DNA from: Capsulimonas sp.
GTDB lineage: Bacteria; Armatimonadota; Armatimonadia; Armatimonadales; Capsulimonadaceae
Assembly (NCBI GenBank): GCA_025963815.1
Contig: JAOQAA010000144.1
Location: 1 to 12,355 of the forward strand
Length of the DNA stretch: 12,355 bases
Direction of reading: 5' to 3'
The notes beneath the pieces were generated by a model, which was not told the DNA's origin, did no database searches, and saw only the letters and a list, made by a program, of their open reading frames with translations. The translations under genes were made by a program, and so were the position numbers. Of the stretch, positions 1-6,762 are shown one piece after another (positions within the stretch are counted from its first letter, which is position 1; each line of letters begins with the position of its first letter).

Positions 1-66
1 GCTGCTCAGTTAGGCTACCAATCTATTGGAAAAGAAGTGAAAGTGCGGCTCAGGATGGCGCGTTAA
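1..66 (+). CDS. 3' end of an unidentified gene (partial, 21 codons)
   Basis: An open frame enters from the left edge in phase 1 and ends at TAA 64-66. The visible tail is 21 residues, ends KVRLRMAR and is basic. A hairpin followed by a T-run starts 22 bases after the stop, which is where a terminator would be expected, and this is the main reason to take the frame as a real gene end. Too little protein is visible to name a family. A chance open frame of this length is quite possible. Confidence 0.4.
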   Translation, partial: AAQLGYQSIGKEVKVRLRMAR

Positions 67-88
67 CTGCGACTGATGATCAAATCGG

Positions 89-119
89 CGCCTCGCTAAA
101 ATTGGTGAGACGATTTTTT
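89..119 (+). terminator. Rho-independent terminator candidate after the left-edge gene
   Basis: The left arm 89-96 (CGCCTCGC) pairs with the right arm 105-112 (GTGAGACG read with the preceding G) across an 8-base AT-rich loop. The stem has one C-A mismatch and one G-T wobble. An A and then six T (114-119) follow directly. This is the layout of an intrinsic terminator on the plus strand. The short, imperfect stem keeps the call moderate. Confidence 0.5.
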
Positions 120-121
120 CT

Positions 122-150
122 TTGGACACGACTTCTAATTTTTATATAAA
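122..150 (+). promoter_or_regulatory. Possible sigma70-type promoter
   Basis: TTGGAC at 122-127 and TATAAA at 145-150 are separated by exactly 17 bases, close to the TTGACA-17-TATAAT consensus. They lie in the AT-rich stretch right after the terminator candidate of the preceding gene. Transcription would start near 157 and run toward the small ORF at 395 and the SGNH hydrolase at 635, giving a leader of more than 200 bases. AT-rich DNA produces such matches by chance. Confidence 0.35.
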
Positions 151-382
151 ATTCAATATTTCTTGACCCACATTTGAGCCTCTCCGCGCATAATAAAGCC
201 GCACCATGAGAAACACGGGCGCCACGGCTGCATCATCTCTCAATTGGGCTGTAAAAATTCTGAAAGAACTTCCTGTCCAGCGTCAAAATTTTTTGAGCGT
301 TTCTTGAAGCCCTCTTAGTACAATCATTACAGCAAGAAGATCATTGTCGTCATTGCCGCCGACGCCGTTTTTTCCATCGGTA

Positions 383-387
383 AAGGA
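383..387 (+). promoter_or_regulatory. Shine-Dalgarno site deciding the start at 395
   Basis: AAGGA lies 7 bases before the ATG at 395, the best-placed SD in the left 700 bases. It is the main argument for translation of the small ORF, and it favours ATG 395 over the in-frame ATG 344, which has no SD. Confidence 0.4.
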
Positions 388-394
388 ATGCGTC

Positions 395-625
395 ATGACC
401 GGCCCTAATCAACCTCGCCCTTTTGTTGTCATCGAATTGCCTCGGCTGGACCGATCTGGTGGAGCGCCTCAGTATGACGAGACCCCACGACTGCGCCAGA
501 GCAAGCGCGGCGCGCCGTCTAAGCTGCGCCGGCGATCGGTCGCTGAGACGAACGCGGCGGAAGCGGCGCCGTCCCGCGTGCGGCTGCTGCCGGGAATGTC
601 GCCGACGCGGCGCTCCCAGCGGTAA
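395..625 (+). CDS. Small basic hypothetical protein, 76 aa
   Basis: I do not recognise this protein. It starts at ATG 395 behind a well-spaced AAGGA and ends at TAA 623-625, nine bases before the ATG of the SGNH hydrolase, so it could be cotranslated with it. Composition is rich in Arg, Pro, Ser and Ala. A short hydrophobic patch (FVVIELP, residues 12-18) is followed by an Arg-dense tail that looks disordered. There is no signal peptide, membrane segment or Cys/His metal site. Third codon positions in the second half are mostly G or C, as in the flanking genes, which mildly supports coding. The opposite strand and another plus-strand frame are also partly open, as expected in GC-rich DNA, so this may instead be untranslated leader sequence. 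Confidence 0.38.
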   Translation: MTGPNQPRPFVVIELPRLDRSGGAPQYDETPRLRQSKRGAPSKLRRRSVAETNAAEAAPSRVRLLPGMSPTRRSQR

Positions 626-634
626 ACTGTTTCC

Positions 635-1390
635 ATGATGAAAATAAATGCGATTGTCGCAAAGGCAATGCTTTCGACGGCAAGTTTCGTTTGTGCAAGT
701 GGGTGGGCGTCGGCTCAGGCCACGTCCCAAGTTGTGTGTCACGGCGCCAGTATTTCGTCAGGCCAGAATGCTTCCAAGGGGCAGTATACGGCCACCGGGA
801 CGACGTACGAGGCCACACTCGCCGCGAAGCTTGGCGATGGCTGGAAGGTGACGAACGTGGGCCATCCGGGCTGGACGATCGACCAGCTCGACAAGGCCGC
901 GTCGGGCGAGGTTGATTCGCTATACGATCCCAAGCTCTCGGAAAACGTGCTGATTATTCTGGCGGGTACGAATAACCTGAACGGCTACCATCAGAGTGCG
1001 GAAACGACATTCGCAAAGATGGAAGCGTACTGCAAGGCGCGGAAGGCCGCGCATCCCTGGAAGATTTTAGTGGTCACCTTGCCGATGTCGGGAAAAATGG
1101 ATGAGGGCTTCAAGCCGGATCTGGATGCGGCGTTTGTTCGGTACGCCGCTCTGGTCCGAAGGAACTGGCGGCAGTTCGCCGACGGTGTGGTCGATATTCA
1201 GGCCGATCCACGCTTTGGAGCGCCGGGCGCCGAGTTTGACAGTCGCTATTTCCATCCGCGGGATCATACGCATTTGACGGACGCCGGCTACGAAATCGTC
1301 GGACGGACCGCGGCGAAGGCCGTCACAAAGCTTGTCAGCCGGCCGCTTGCGCCGAGTAAGAATTCGCAAGTGAAAGATAGCAAACGATGA
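635..1390 (+). CDS. Secreted SGNH/GDSL-type hydrolase
   Basis: This is a 251-residue esterase or acyl hydrolase of the SGNH superfamily. An N-terminal signal peptide (hydrophobic about residues 6-21, likely cleavage after ASAQA near residue 29) predicts export. Family blocks appear in order: HGASISSG with nucleophile Ser39; N-V-G-H-P-G-W-T near residues 74-81 with the block II Gly; AGTNN with Asn113/114 (block III); and the C-terminal D-x-x-H pair Asp210/His213 before LTDAGY. Length fits a single-domain member. The residue before Ser39 is Ala where most members have Asp (GDS). No clear SD precedes ATG 635, and ATG 638 is an equally possible start. The stop overlaps the next gene by ATGA, implying translational coupling. 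Substrate is unknown; acetylated sugars are a common target of secreted members. Confidence 0.87.
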   Translation: MMKINAIVAKAMLSTASFVCASGWASAQATSQVVCHGASISSGQNASKGQYTATGTTYEATLAAKLGDGWKVTNVGHPGWTIDQLDKAASGEVDSLYDPKLSENVLIILAGTNNLNGYHQSAETTFAKMEAYCKARKAAHPWKILVVTLPMSGKMDEGFKPDLDAAFVRYAALVRRNWRQFADGVVDIQADPRFGAPGAEFDSRYFHPRDHTHLTDAGYEIVGRTAAKAVTKLVSRPLAPSKNSQVKDSKR

Positions 1391-2649
1391 ACGAGGCGCC
1401 CGCGAAGACCGTGGTCTTTGAAGATATTATTGAAGCGCGCGCGCGGATCGCGGGCGCCGTTTATTACTCGCCATGCCCACACTCCGTGCCGCTTTCGGAA
1501 GTGACCGGCGCAGAGATCTACTGCAAGCTCGATTATTTGCAGCGGACCGGCAGCTTCAAAGAGCGCGGCGCGCGTAATGCCCTGATGCAGCTCACCTCCG
1601 AGCAGCGCGCGCTGGGCGTAGTGGCCGCGTCGGCGGGCAACCATGCGCTCGGCCTCGCCTACCATGGGCAGCTGCTCGGGATCACGGTCAATGTCGTGAT
1701 GCCGAAGTTCGCGCCGCTGGTCAAAGTCAGCACGTGCCGCCGGCTGGGCGCGAACGTAATTTTATTTGGCGACGACTTTACCCAGGCGCGGGACAAGGCG
1801 ATGGAGATGTCGCGGACCGAGGGCAAAACCTACGTTCCTGGGTTTGACGACGCGGCGATCGTCGCCGGTCAGGGAACGATGGGCCTGGAGATTTTGGAGC
1901 AAGTCCCGGACGTTGACGCGATCGTCGTTCCCATCGGCGGAGCTGGTCTGATTGCCGGGATCGCGTTGGCGGTCAAGACTCTTCGGCCGGAAGTGCGGAT
2001 CATCGGGGTGGAGCCGGTCAACTCCCCGTCGTTCGCCGCCGCGATGGCGGCGGGCCATACCGTTGCGGTTCCCTCCAAGGCGACGGTGGCCGACGGCCTG
2101 GCTGTCCCGGAGCTAGGCGCTCTGCCGTTTGAGATCGCTCGCCATCTCGTGGATGAAGTCGTGAGTGTGACCGAGGATGAATTGGCGCTCGCGATCCTGC
2201 GCCTCGCGGAGCTGGAAAAGGCCGTCGTGGAGGGCGCGGGATCGGCGCCGCTTGCGGCGTGTCTCGCTCAGAAAATCCCGTCGATCCTTGGGAAAAAAGT
2301 GGTGCTGACGCTGTGCGGCGGCAATATCGATCCCAGTGTTCTCTGCCGTGTGATCGAAAAGGGACTTGTCGCCGACGGACGCTTATGCCGGTTTACGGCT
2401 TCGATCAGCGATAAGCCGGGCGGGCTGTCCGAATTTACGGCTCTGGTGGCGTCCTCGGGCGCCAGCGTCAAGGAGATCACGCACGAACGCGCCTTCGCGG
2501 GCGGCGATGTGTCGGCGGTGCAGGTGCTGTGTGTTGTGGAGACACAGGACCGGGAGCACATTCGCAGACTGTACAATCTGCTGCGCGAAAAAGGCGTCGT
2601 GTTCTACCAGCCCCGGCTGGAGCAGGACTCATCCACATGCGGCGAATAA
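1387..2649 (+). CDS. ilvA: Threonine/serine ammonia-lyase with ACT domain
   Basis: This 420-residue cytoplasmic PLP enzyme is expected to deaminate L-threonine to 2-oxobutanoate and ammonia, and probably serine to pyruvate. The fold-type II catalytic domain covers about residues 10-325. It shows TGSFKERGA with PLP lysine Lys58, SAGNHALG at 82-89 holding the cofactor, and a phosphate-binding loop GGAGL at 184-188. A C-terminal ACT domain (about 335-410, after CRFTASISDKPGGL) matches the short threonine dehydratases of about 400 residues with one ACT domain, not the longer biosynthetic IlvA with two. ACT domains usually bind an amino-acid effector. The start overlaps the previous stop by ATGA, and no strong SD is seen. 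The loop carries Ala186 where GGGGL is usual. No other isoleucine genes are nearby; with a proline-oxidation gene downstream, a catabolic role is more likely. Confidence 0.95.
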   Translation: MNEAPAKTVVFEDIIEARARIAGAVYYSPCPHSVPLSEVTGAEIYCKLDYLQRTGSFKERGARNALMQLTSEQRALGVVAASAGNHALGLAYHGQLLGITVNVVMPKFAPLVKVSTCRRLGANVILFGDDFTQARDKAMEMSRTEGKTYVPGFDDAAIVAGQGTMGLEILEQVPDVDAIVVPIGGAGLIAGIALAVKTLRPEVRIIGVEPVNSPSFAAAMAAGHTVAVPSKATVADGLAVPELGALPFEIARHLVDEVVSVTEDELALAILRLAELEKAVVEGAGSAPLAACLAQKIPSILGKKVVLTLCGGNIDPSVLCRVIEKGLVADGRLCRFTASISDKPGGLSEFTALVASSGASVKEITHERAFAGGDVSAVQVLCVVETQDREHIRRLYNLLREKGVVFYQPRLEQDSSTCGE

Positions 2650-2677
2650 TGGGGCGCCGGGCGTCAGAAAGAATACG

Positions 2678-3664
2678 ATGAATATCCTATTTTGCTCCGA
2701 CGGTTTCAGTACCGGACGCCGCGCGCTGAGCGATGCGCTTCCGGGACACACTGTGCTCAGCTGCCACGCAAGCGAGATTAAAGAATCGCTGGTGAATGTG
2801 GATGTGCTTGTCCCAGGCGTCTCGATTATCGATCGAGAGGTGATGGAAGCGGGCCAATTCGGGATGATCCATCAGTTTGGACGCGGGCTGGACGGCGTTG
2901 ACATTCCGGCCGCCACGGAAAACGGGGTCTGGGTTGCGAACGTTCCCGCCGGCGAGTTCGGCAACGCGGATAGCGTCGCCGAGCACGCCGTGATGTTCAT
3001 GCTTGCCCTATCCCGAAGACTGCCGGAGATGAAGGGCGCCTTGAACGCGCGCCTCGTTTCCGAACCGTCGGGCCGCTCGCTGCTGAAAAAGACGGTTTGT
3101 ATCATCGGCCTGGGCGCGATCGGCGTGGAGACCGCGCGCCGTTTGAAGTCGTTTCAGATGCGTGTGATCGCCATTCGCCGCCAGCCTGAGCTGGGCGCGC
3201 CCGAGGACGCCGGCGTGGAAAGCGTGCACGGCATGGAAGATTTGCCGGCAATTCTGGAACAATCAGATTATGTGATCCTCTGTACGCCGTATCGTCCGGA
3301 GCTGCGCTGCTTGATCAACCGGGAAACACTGTCGCATTTCAAGCCGGGGGCCTTCTTAATCAATGTCGGGCGCGGCGGGCTGGTGGACGACGAAGCGCTC
3401 GCGGAAGCCCTGAACAGCGGTCATCTGGCCGGGGCCGGTCTCGACGTATTCTGGGAAGAACCCGTGGATCCGAACCATCCGCTGCTTCAGTGCAACGTGA
3501 TCGCCACACCGCATGTCGCTGGCATCACGGACACCGCATGCGCGGCGCTCGCAACCGCGCTGGCCGAAAATATCCGCCGTTATGAACTTGGCGAGGCGCC
3601 GCAAAACGCCGCCAACGCTCCCATTTCGCCCCGGGGGCCGCTGCGCCCACTGGCGCTGCTGTAA
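2678..3664 (+). CDS. D-2-hydroxyacid dehydrogenase, NAD(P)-dependent
   Basis: This 328-residue enzyme of the D-isomer-specific 2-hydroxyacid dehydrogenase family interconverts a 2-oxo acid and a D-2-hydroxy acid. The Rossmann motif GLGAIG is at 144-149. The catalytic triad is Arg232 (NVGRG), Glu261 (DVFWEEP) and His279 (TPHVAG). The split substrate-binding domain is formed by residues 1-100 and the C-terminus. After the second Rossmann strand (VIAIRR, 163-168) two Arg stand where NAD-preferring members usually have Asp, which hints at NADPH. There is no C-terminal ACT domain, so it is not a regulated SerA. Candidate roles are hydroxypyruvate/glyoxylate reductase, phosphoglycerate dehydrogenase, or reduction of the 2-oxo acid from the preceding gene. 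ATG 2678 lies 28 bases after that gene's stop. The frame is open further upstream, but that part overlaps the ammonia-lyase and does not resemble the family. The SD is weak. Confidence 0.93.
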   Translation: MNILFCSDGFSTGRRALSDALPGHTVLSCHASEIKESLVNVDVLVPGVSIIDREVMEAGQFGMIHQFGRGLDGVDIPAATENGVWVANVPAGEFGNADSVAEHAVMFMLALSRRLPEMKGALNARLVSEPSGRSLLKKTVCIIGLGAIGVETARRLKSFQMRVIAIRRQPELGAPEDAGVESVHGMEDLPAILEQSDYVILCTPYRPELRCLINRETLSHFKPGAFLINVGRGGLVDDEALAEALNSGHLAGAGLDVFWEEPVDPNHPLLQCNVIATPHVAGITDTACAALATALAENIRRYELGEAPQNAANAPISPRGPLRPLALL

Positions 3665-3686
3665 ACTTAAGGAACGATTGGAACAT

Positions 3687-3692
3687 GAGGAG
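3687..3692 (+). promoter_or_regulatory. Shine-Dalgarno site deciding the TTG start of the PutA gene
   Basis: GAGGAG lies 6 bases before TTG 3699, a near-ideal site. The frame contains no ATG between the preceding gene's stop and the conserved part of the protein. TTG 3678 is the alternative, with AAGGA only four to five bases ahead, and is less favourable. Confidence 0.65.
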
Positions 3693-3698
3693 ACCGTT

Positions 3699-6600
3699 TT
3701 GTTAGACCAAGCCCCTGTCAAGCCACGAGCTTCTTTGCCCAGCTCCGTCGATCCCTCTCTGGAGCGCCGGACTCTGGAGCTCGGGAAAAAACTATTGATC
3801 GACCTCCAGCGCCAGGAGCGCGGCGGCGGCCTTCAGGATAAGCTCTACGGCGCCATGATGGGGATCGCCATGGGCGGGGGCGACGTCACCAAAACGGAGA
3901 TGTTCCGATTCGTGGATGTCCTCCCAGCGCTGAAAACCCCGGAAGCTATCGCAACCCATCTCAGTGAGTATCTTCTCAAGCCCACCGTCACCCTTCCCGC
4001 CGGCGCGTCCTCGGCCCTGAGATTTGGGGGGCGTTCCCCGTTCACGCGCCGCGTGATGTCGTCCGCCGTGCAGATGGGCACGCGCATGATGGCTCGCCGC
4101 TTTATCGCCGGCGCCGACGCCCACGAAGCGATCGGCGTGGTCGAGCGGCTGCGCCGCCAGAACCTTGCCTTCACCATGGACCTGCTCGGCGAGGCCGTCA
4201 CCAGCGAAGCCGAATCGGTGGCGTATCAGCAGAAATATCTCACGCTGCTCAGCGACCTGGCGAAGCTCACGGCCCGCTGGCCCGCTCGCCCCATTTTGGA
4301 AGCCGCGCCGTTCGGCGGCGTCCCGCGCGTCAACATCTCAGTTAAGCTCTCCGCGCTCTACGCCCGCTTCGACCCGATGGCTGCCGCCGCGACCGCCGAG
4401 GCGGTGAAGGAGCGTCTGCGCCCGATCCTGACGCTCGCCCGCAAGACCGGCGCCTTCGTCAATGTCGATATGGAGCAGAACGACTTTCGGGGCATCACGC
4501 AGCGCATCTTCCAGGAAGTTCTCTGTGAGGACGAGTATCGTGACTGGTCGGATGTGGGGATCGTGATCCAGGCGTATCTGGTGCGTTCCGAGGACGATCT
4601 GGTGGCCTTGCGCGACTGGGCAATCCAGCGCGGCGCGCCCGTCTGGGTGCGTCTGGTGAAGGGCGCTTACTGGGACTACGAAACGATCGTGGCCGCCCAG
4701 CGCGGCCACAGCGTCCCTGTTTACAGGAACAAGCCGGAGACCGACGCCAACTACGAGCGCTGCGCGGCATTCTTGATTGAAAACTGGCGCCATCTGCGTC
4801 CCGCAATCGCCTCGCACAATGTCCGGTCGGCGTCCCATGCGCTCGCGCTGGCCGAAGCCGTGAAGGCGCCCAAGGGCGCGATTGAGTTCCAGGTTCTGTA
4901 CGGCATGGGCGAGCCGCTGGGCCGCTCTCTCGTCGCTCAGGGGCAGCGTGTTCGAGTCTATGTTCCCTTCGGCGAACTCCTGCCGGGCATGGCGTATCTT
5001 GTCCGCCGCCTGCTGGAGAATACTTCCAACGACTCGTTCGTGAAGAAGCTGTCCGACAATGTGGATGTCGCCGCGCTGCTGGCCCCGCCGGAATCGTTCC
5101 TAAAGACCGCGCCCCCGGTGCTGAAACTGTCCGGGACGGCTCCCGCGTTCGTCAATGATCCCGAGACGGACTTCGCCGTTCCCAGCAACCAGGAAAAGAT
5201 GTTCGAGGCCTTGGAATCGGTCAAGCGCGATCTGGGCTTCACCGTTCCGGTCGTCATTCAAGGCAAGCGCGAGCAGTCGCCGGAGATCGCCGACCGCCTG
5301 GATCCGTCCGACACAAGCCGCGTCGCCTCTCGGATGACCTGCGCGACCCTGGACCAGACCGAGCGCGCCCTGGCTTCCGCCGCGTCGGCGTTCCCCGCCT
5401 GGCGCGACACGCCGCCTTCCGAGCGCGCCGCCCTGCTGCGCCGCACGGCGGCGGAGCTGGAGCGCCGCCGCTTTGAAATCGGCGCCTGGCAGGTCTACGA
5501 AGTCGGCAAGCCCTGGCGCGAAGCCGATGCCGATATTGCCGAAGCCATTGACTTCTGTGTGTACTACGCTGATGAGATGGAGCGCATGACGGAACCGCGC
5601 CGCCGCGATATCCCCGGCGAGTGGAACCACTACATCTATGACGGGCGCGGCCCCGCCGTGATCATCGCCCCGTGGAACTTCCCGCTGGCGATCCTGACGG
5701 GCATGGCTGTCGCCGCGATCGTCACCGGCAACCCCGTGATCCTCAAGCCCGCAGAGCAGTCGGCCCGCGTCGGCTACTTCCTGATGGAGGCTCTGGAAGC
5801 CGCCGGCGCCCCGGCGGGCGTCGCGAGCTTCCTGCCCGGGATCGGCGAGACGATCGGCCCGGTCCTGGTCAGTGATCCTCGCATTGCCCTGATCGCCTTT
5901 ACCGGTTCAAAAGACGTCGGCCTGTCCATCATCAAGGCGGCCGCCGAGACGCCGCCCGGACAGCGTGAGATCAAGCGCGTGATCGCCGAGCTTGGCGGCA
6001 AGAACGCGATCATCGTGGATGAAGACGCGGACCTGGACGAAGCCGTCCTCGGTGTCCTCGCCTCCACAACAGGCTTTTCCGGCCAGAAGTGCTCCGCCTG
6101 CTCGCGTGTCATCGTGGTCGGTTCCGCCTGGGAAGCATTTCAGTCCCGTCTTGCGGACGCCGTCAAGAGTATTCGGGTCGGTCCCGCTGAAGACCCGGCG
6201 ACGACGATGGGACCAGTCGTGGACGAATCCTCCCAAGTGCGTGTCCAAAAGTACATCGCCATTGGGAACAGCGAAGCCCGCCTCCTGGCCCAGGCTGATG
6301 TTCCCACCCATCTGGAAGGCAAGGGCAACTACGTCCCCGCCGCCGTCTTCTATGACTGCTCACCCGATGGCCGCCTCTGCCGCGAAGAGATCTTCGGTCC
6401 CGTTCTCGCCGTGATGCGCACCCCAACCCTGGATGAGGCCCTGAAACTTGCCGGCGACTCGCCCTACGCCCTCTCCGGCGGCTTCTACTCCCGTTCCCCA
6501 GCGAACATCGAGCGCATCCGCCGCGAGTTCCGCGTCGGCAACCTCTACATCAACCGCAAGATCACCGGCGCTCTCGTCGACCGCCAGCCCTTCGGCGGCG

Positions 6601-6719
6601 CCGCGATGTCCGGCGTCGGTTCGAAGGCAGGCGGCCCGGATTACTTGCTGCAATTCGTGGTTCCAAGAACAATCACGGAATCGGTGATGCGGCGCGGCTT
6701 CGCGCCGGCGACGGAGTAG
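3699..6719 (+). CDS. putA: Bifunctional proline dehydrogenase / glutamate-semialdehyde dehydrogenase
   Basis: This 1006-residue enzyme oxidises L-proline to pyrroline-5-carboxylate with FAD, then glutamate semialdehyde to glutamate with NAD+. The N-terminal helical arm (about 1-125) lacks the ribbon-helix-helix DNA-binding domain of trifunctional PutA, so it should not repress its own gene. The proline dehydrogenase barrel (about 130-450) shows NISVKLSALY (Asn212, Lys216), VRLVKGAYWD (Arg318, Lys321), YGMGEPLGR, and the Arg436-Arg437 pair followed by ENTSN, which binds the proline carboxylate in this family. The aldehyde dehydrogenase domain (about 490-1000) shows APWNFP near 657, FTGSKDVG near 734, ELGGKN with Glu764, and GFSGQKCSA with nucleophile Cys798. 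Length fits the bifunctional class. It is the last gene of the probable plus-strand operon, 34 bases after the dehydrogenase. Codons are markedly C-ending, which may reflect high expression. Confidence 0.95.
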   Translation: MLDQAPVKPRASLPSSVDPSLERRTLELGKKLLIDLQRQERGGGLQDKLYGAMMGIAMGGGDVTKTEMFRFVDVLPALKTPEAIATHLSEYLLKPTVTLPAGASSALRFGGRSPFTRRVMSSAVQMGTRMMARRFIAGADAHEAIGVVERLRRQNLAFTMDLLGEAVTSEAESVAYQQKYLTLLSDLAKLTARWPARPILEAAPFGGVPRVNISVKLSALYARFDPMAAAATAEAVKERLRPILTLARKTGAFVNVDMEQNDFRGITQRIFQEVLCEDEYRDWSDVGIVIQAYLVRSEDDLVALRDWAIQRGAPVWVRLVKGAYWDYETIVAAQRGHSVPVYRNKPETDANYERCAAFLIENWRHLRPAIASHNVRSASHALALAEAVKAPKGAIEFQVLYGMGEPLGRSLVAQGQRVRVYVPFGELLPGMAYLVRRLLENTSNDSFVKKLSDNVDVAALLAPPESFLKTAPPVLKLSGTAPAFVNDPETDFAVPSNQEKMFEALESVKRDLGFTVPVVIQGKREQSPEIADRLDPSDTSRVASRMTCATLDQTERALASAASAFPAWRDTPPSERAALLRRTAAELERRRFEIGAWQVYEVGKPWREADADIAEAIDFCVYYADEMERMTEPRRRDIPGEWNHYIYDGRGPAVIIAPWNFPLAILTGMAVAAIVTGNPVILKPAEQSARVGYFLMEALEAAGAPAGVASFLPGIGETIGPVLVSDPRIALIAFTGSKDVGLSIIKAAAETPPGQREIKRVIAELGGKNAIIVDEDADLDEAVLGVLASTTGFSGQKCSACSRVIVVGSAWEAFQSRLADAVKSIRVGPAEDPATTMGPVVDESSQVRVQKYIAIGNSEARLLAQADVPTHLEGKGNYVPAAVFYDCSPDGRLCREEIFGPVLAVMRTPTLDEALKLAGDSPYALSGGFYSRSPANIERIRREFRVGNLYINRKITGALVDRQPFGGAAMSGVGSKAGGPDYLLQFVVPRTITESVMRRGFAPATE

Positions 6720-6725
6720 GGGCGG

Positions 6726-6761
6726 CCCTATTCCCCCGCGCCTTAGCGCGGGGGAATAGGG
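6726..6761. terminator. Perfect 16-bp hairpin between convergent genes (bidirectional terminator candidate)
   Basis: Arms 6726-6741 and 6746-6761 are perfect reverse complements across the 4-base loop CTTA. The stem is GC-rich at the loop end and contains CCCTATT at the base. It starts six bases after the plus-strand PutA stop and ends one base before the stop of the minus-strand gene. Neither side is followed by a T-run, so classic intrinsic termination is uncertain. It may instead block convergent transcription, protect 3' ends from decay, or be one copy of a dispersed REP-like palindrome. Confidence 0.65.
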
Positions 6762-6762
6762 A

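Larger units (their letters stand above)
67..394. other. 328-base stretch without a convincing gene
   Basis: This stretch is clearly more AT-rich than the rest of the window, most strongly at 113-165. It holds the terminator candidate at 89-119, a promoter candidate at 122-150, and a 33-codon ATG frame at 206-307 that has no SD. A T-run at 368-373 has no strong stem in front of it. The profile is that of an intergenic control region ahead of the plus-strand gene group. No riboswitch or operator could be recognised. Confidence 0.5.

Noticed and set aside
163..194. TTGACC at 163-168 with CATAAT at 189-194 as a promoter.
   Set aside because: The spacer is 20 bases, too long for a usual sigma70 promoter. 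The pair at 122-150 has the normal 17.
206..307. A 33-codon ATG frame beginning MRNTGATAASS with a possible amphipathic helix (LNWAVKILKEL).
   Set aside because: No SD lies ahead of the ATG, the codons do not follow the GC-rich third-position pattern of the neighbours, and a frame this short is common by chance in AT-richer DNA.
344..394. An earlier in-frame ATG at 344 for the small basic ORF.
   Set aside because: No SD precedes it and it lies soon after the preceding AT-rich stretch; ATG 395 has AAGGA at an ideal distance.
2366..2677. Upstream extension of the dehydrogenase frame inside the ammonia-lyase gene.
   Set aside because: It overlaps the conserved ACT domain of the ammonia-lyase, and its translation is Arg/Ser-rich and unlike the dehydrogenase family. 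The family start MNILFCSDG fits ATG 2678.
3513..3698. Upstream extension of the PutA frame inside the dehydrogenase gene.
   Set aside because: It overlaps the catalytic His region of the dehydrogenase and adds no recognisable domain. It is not a ribbon-helix-helix DNA-binding domain.
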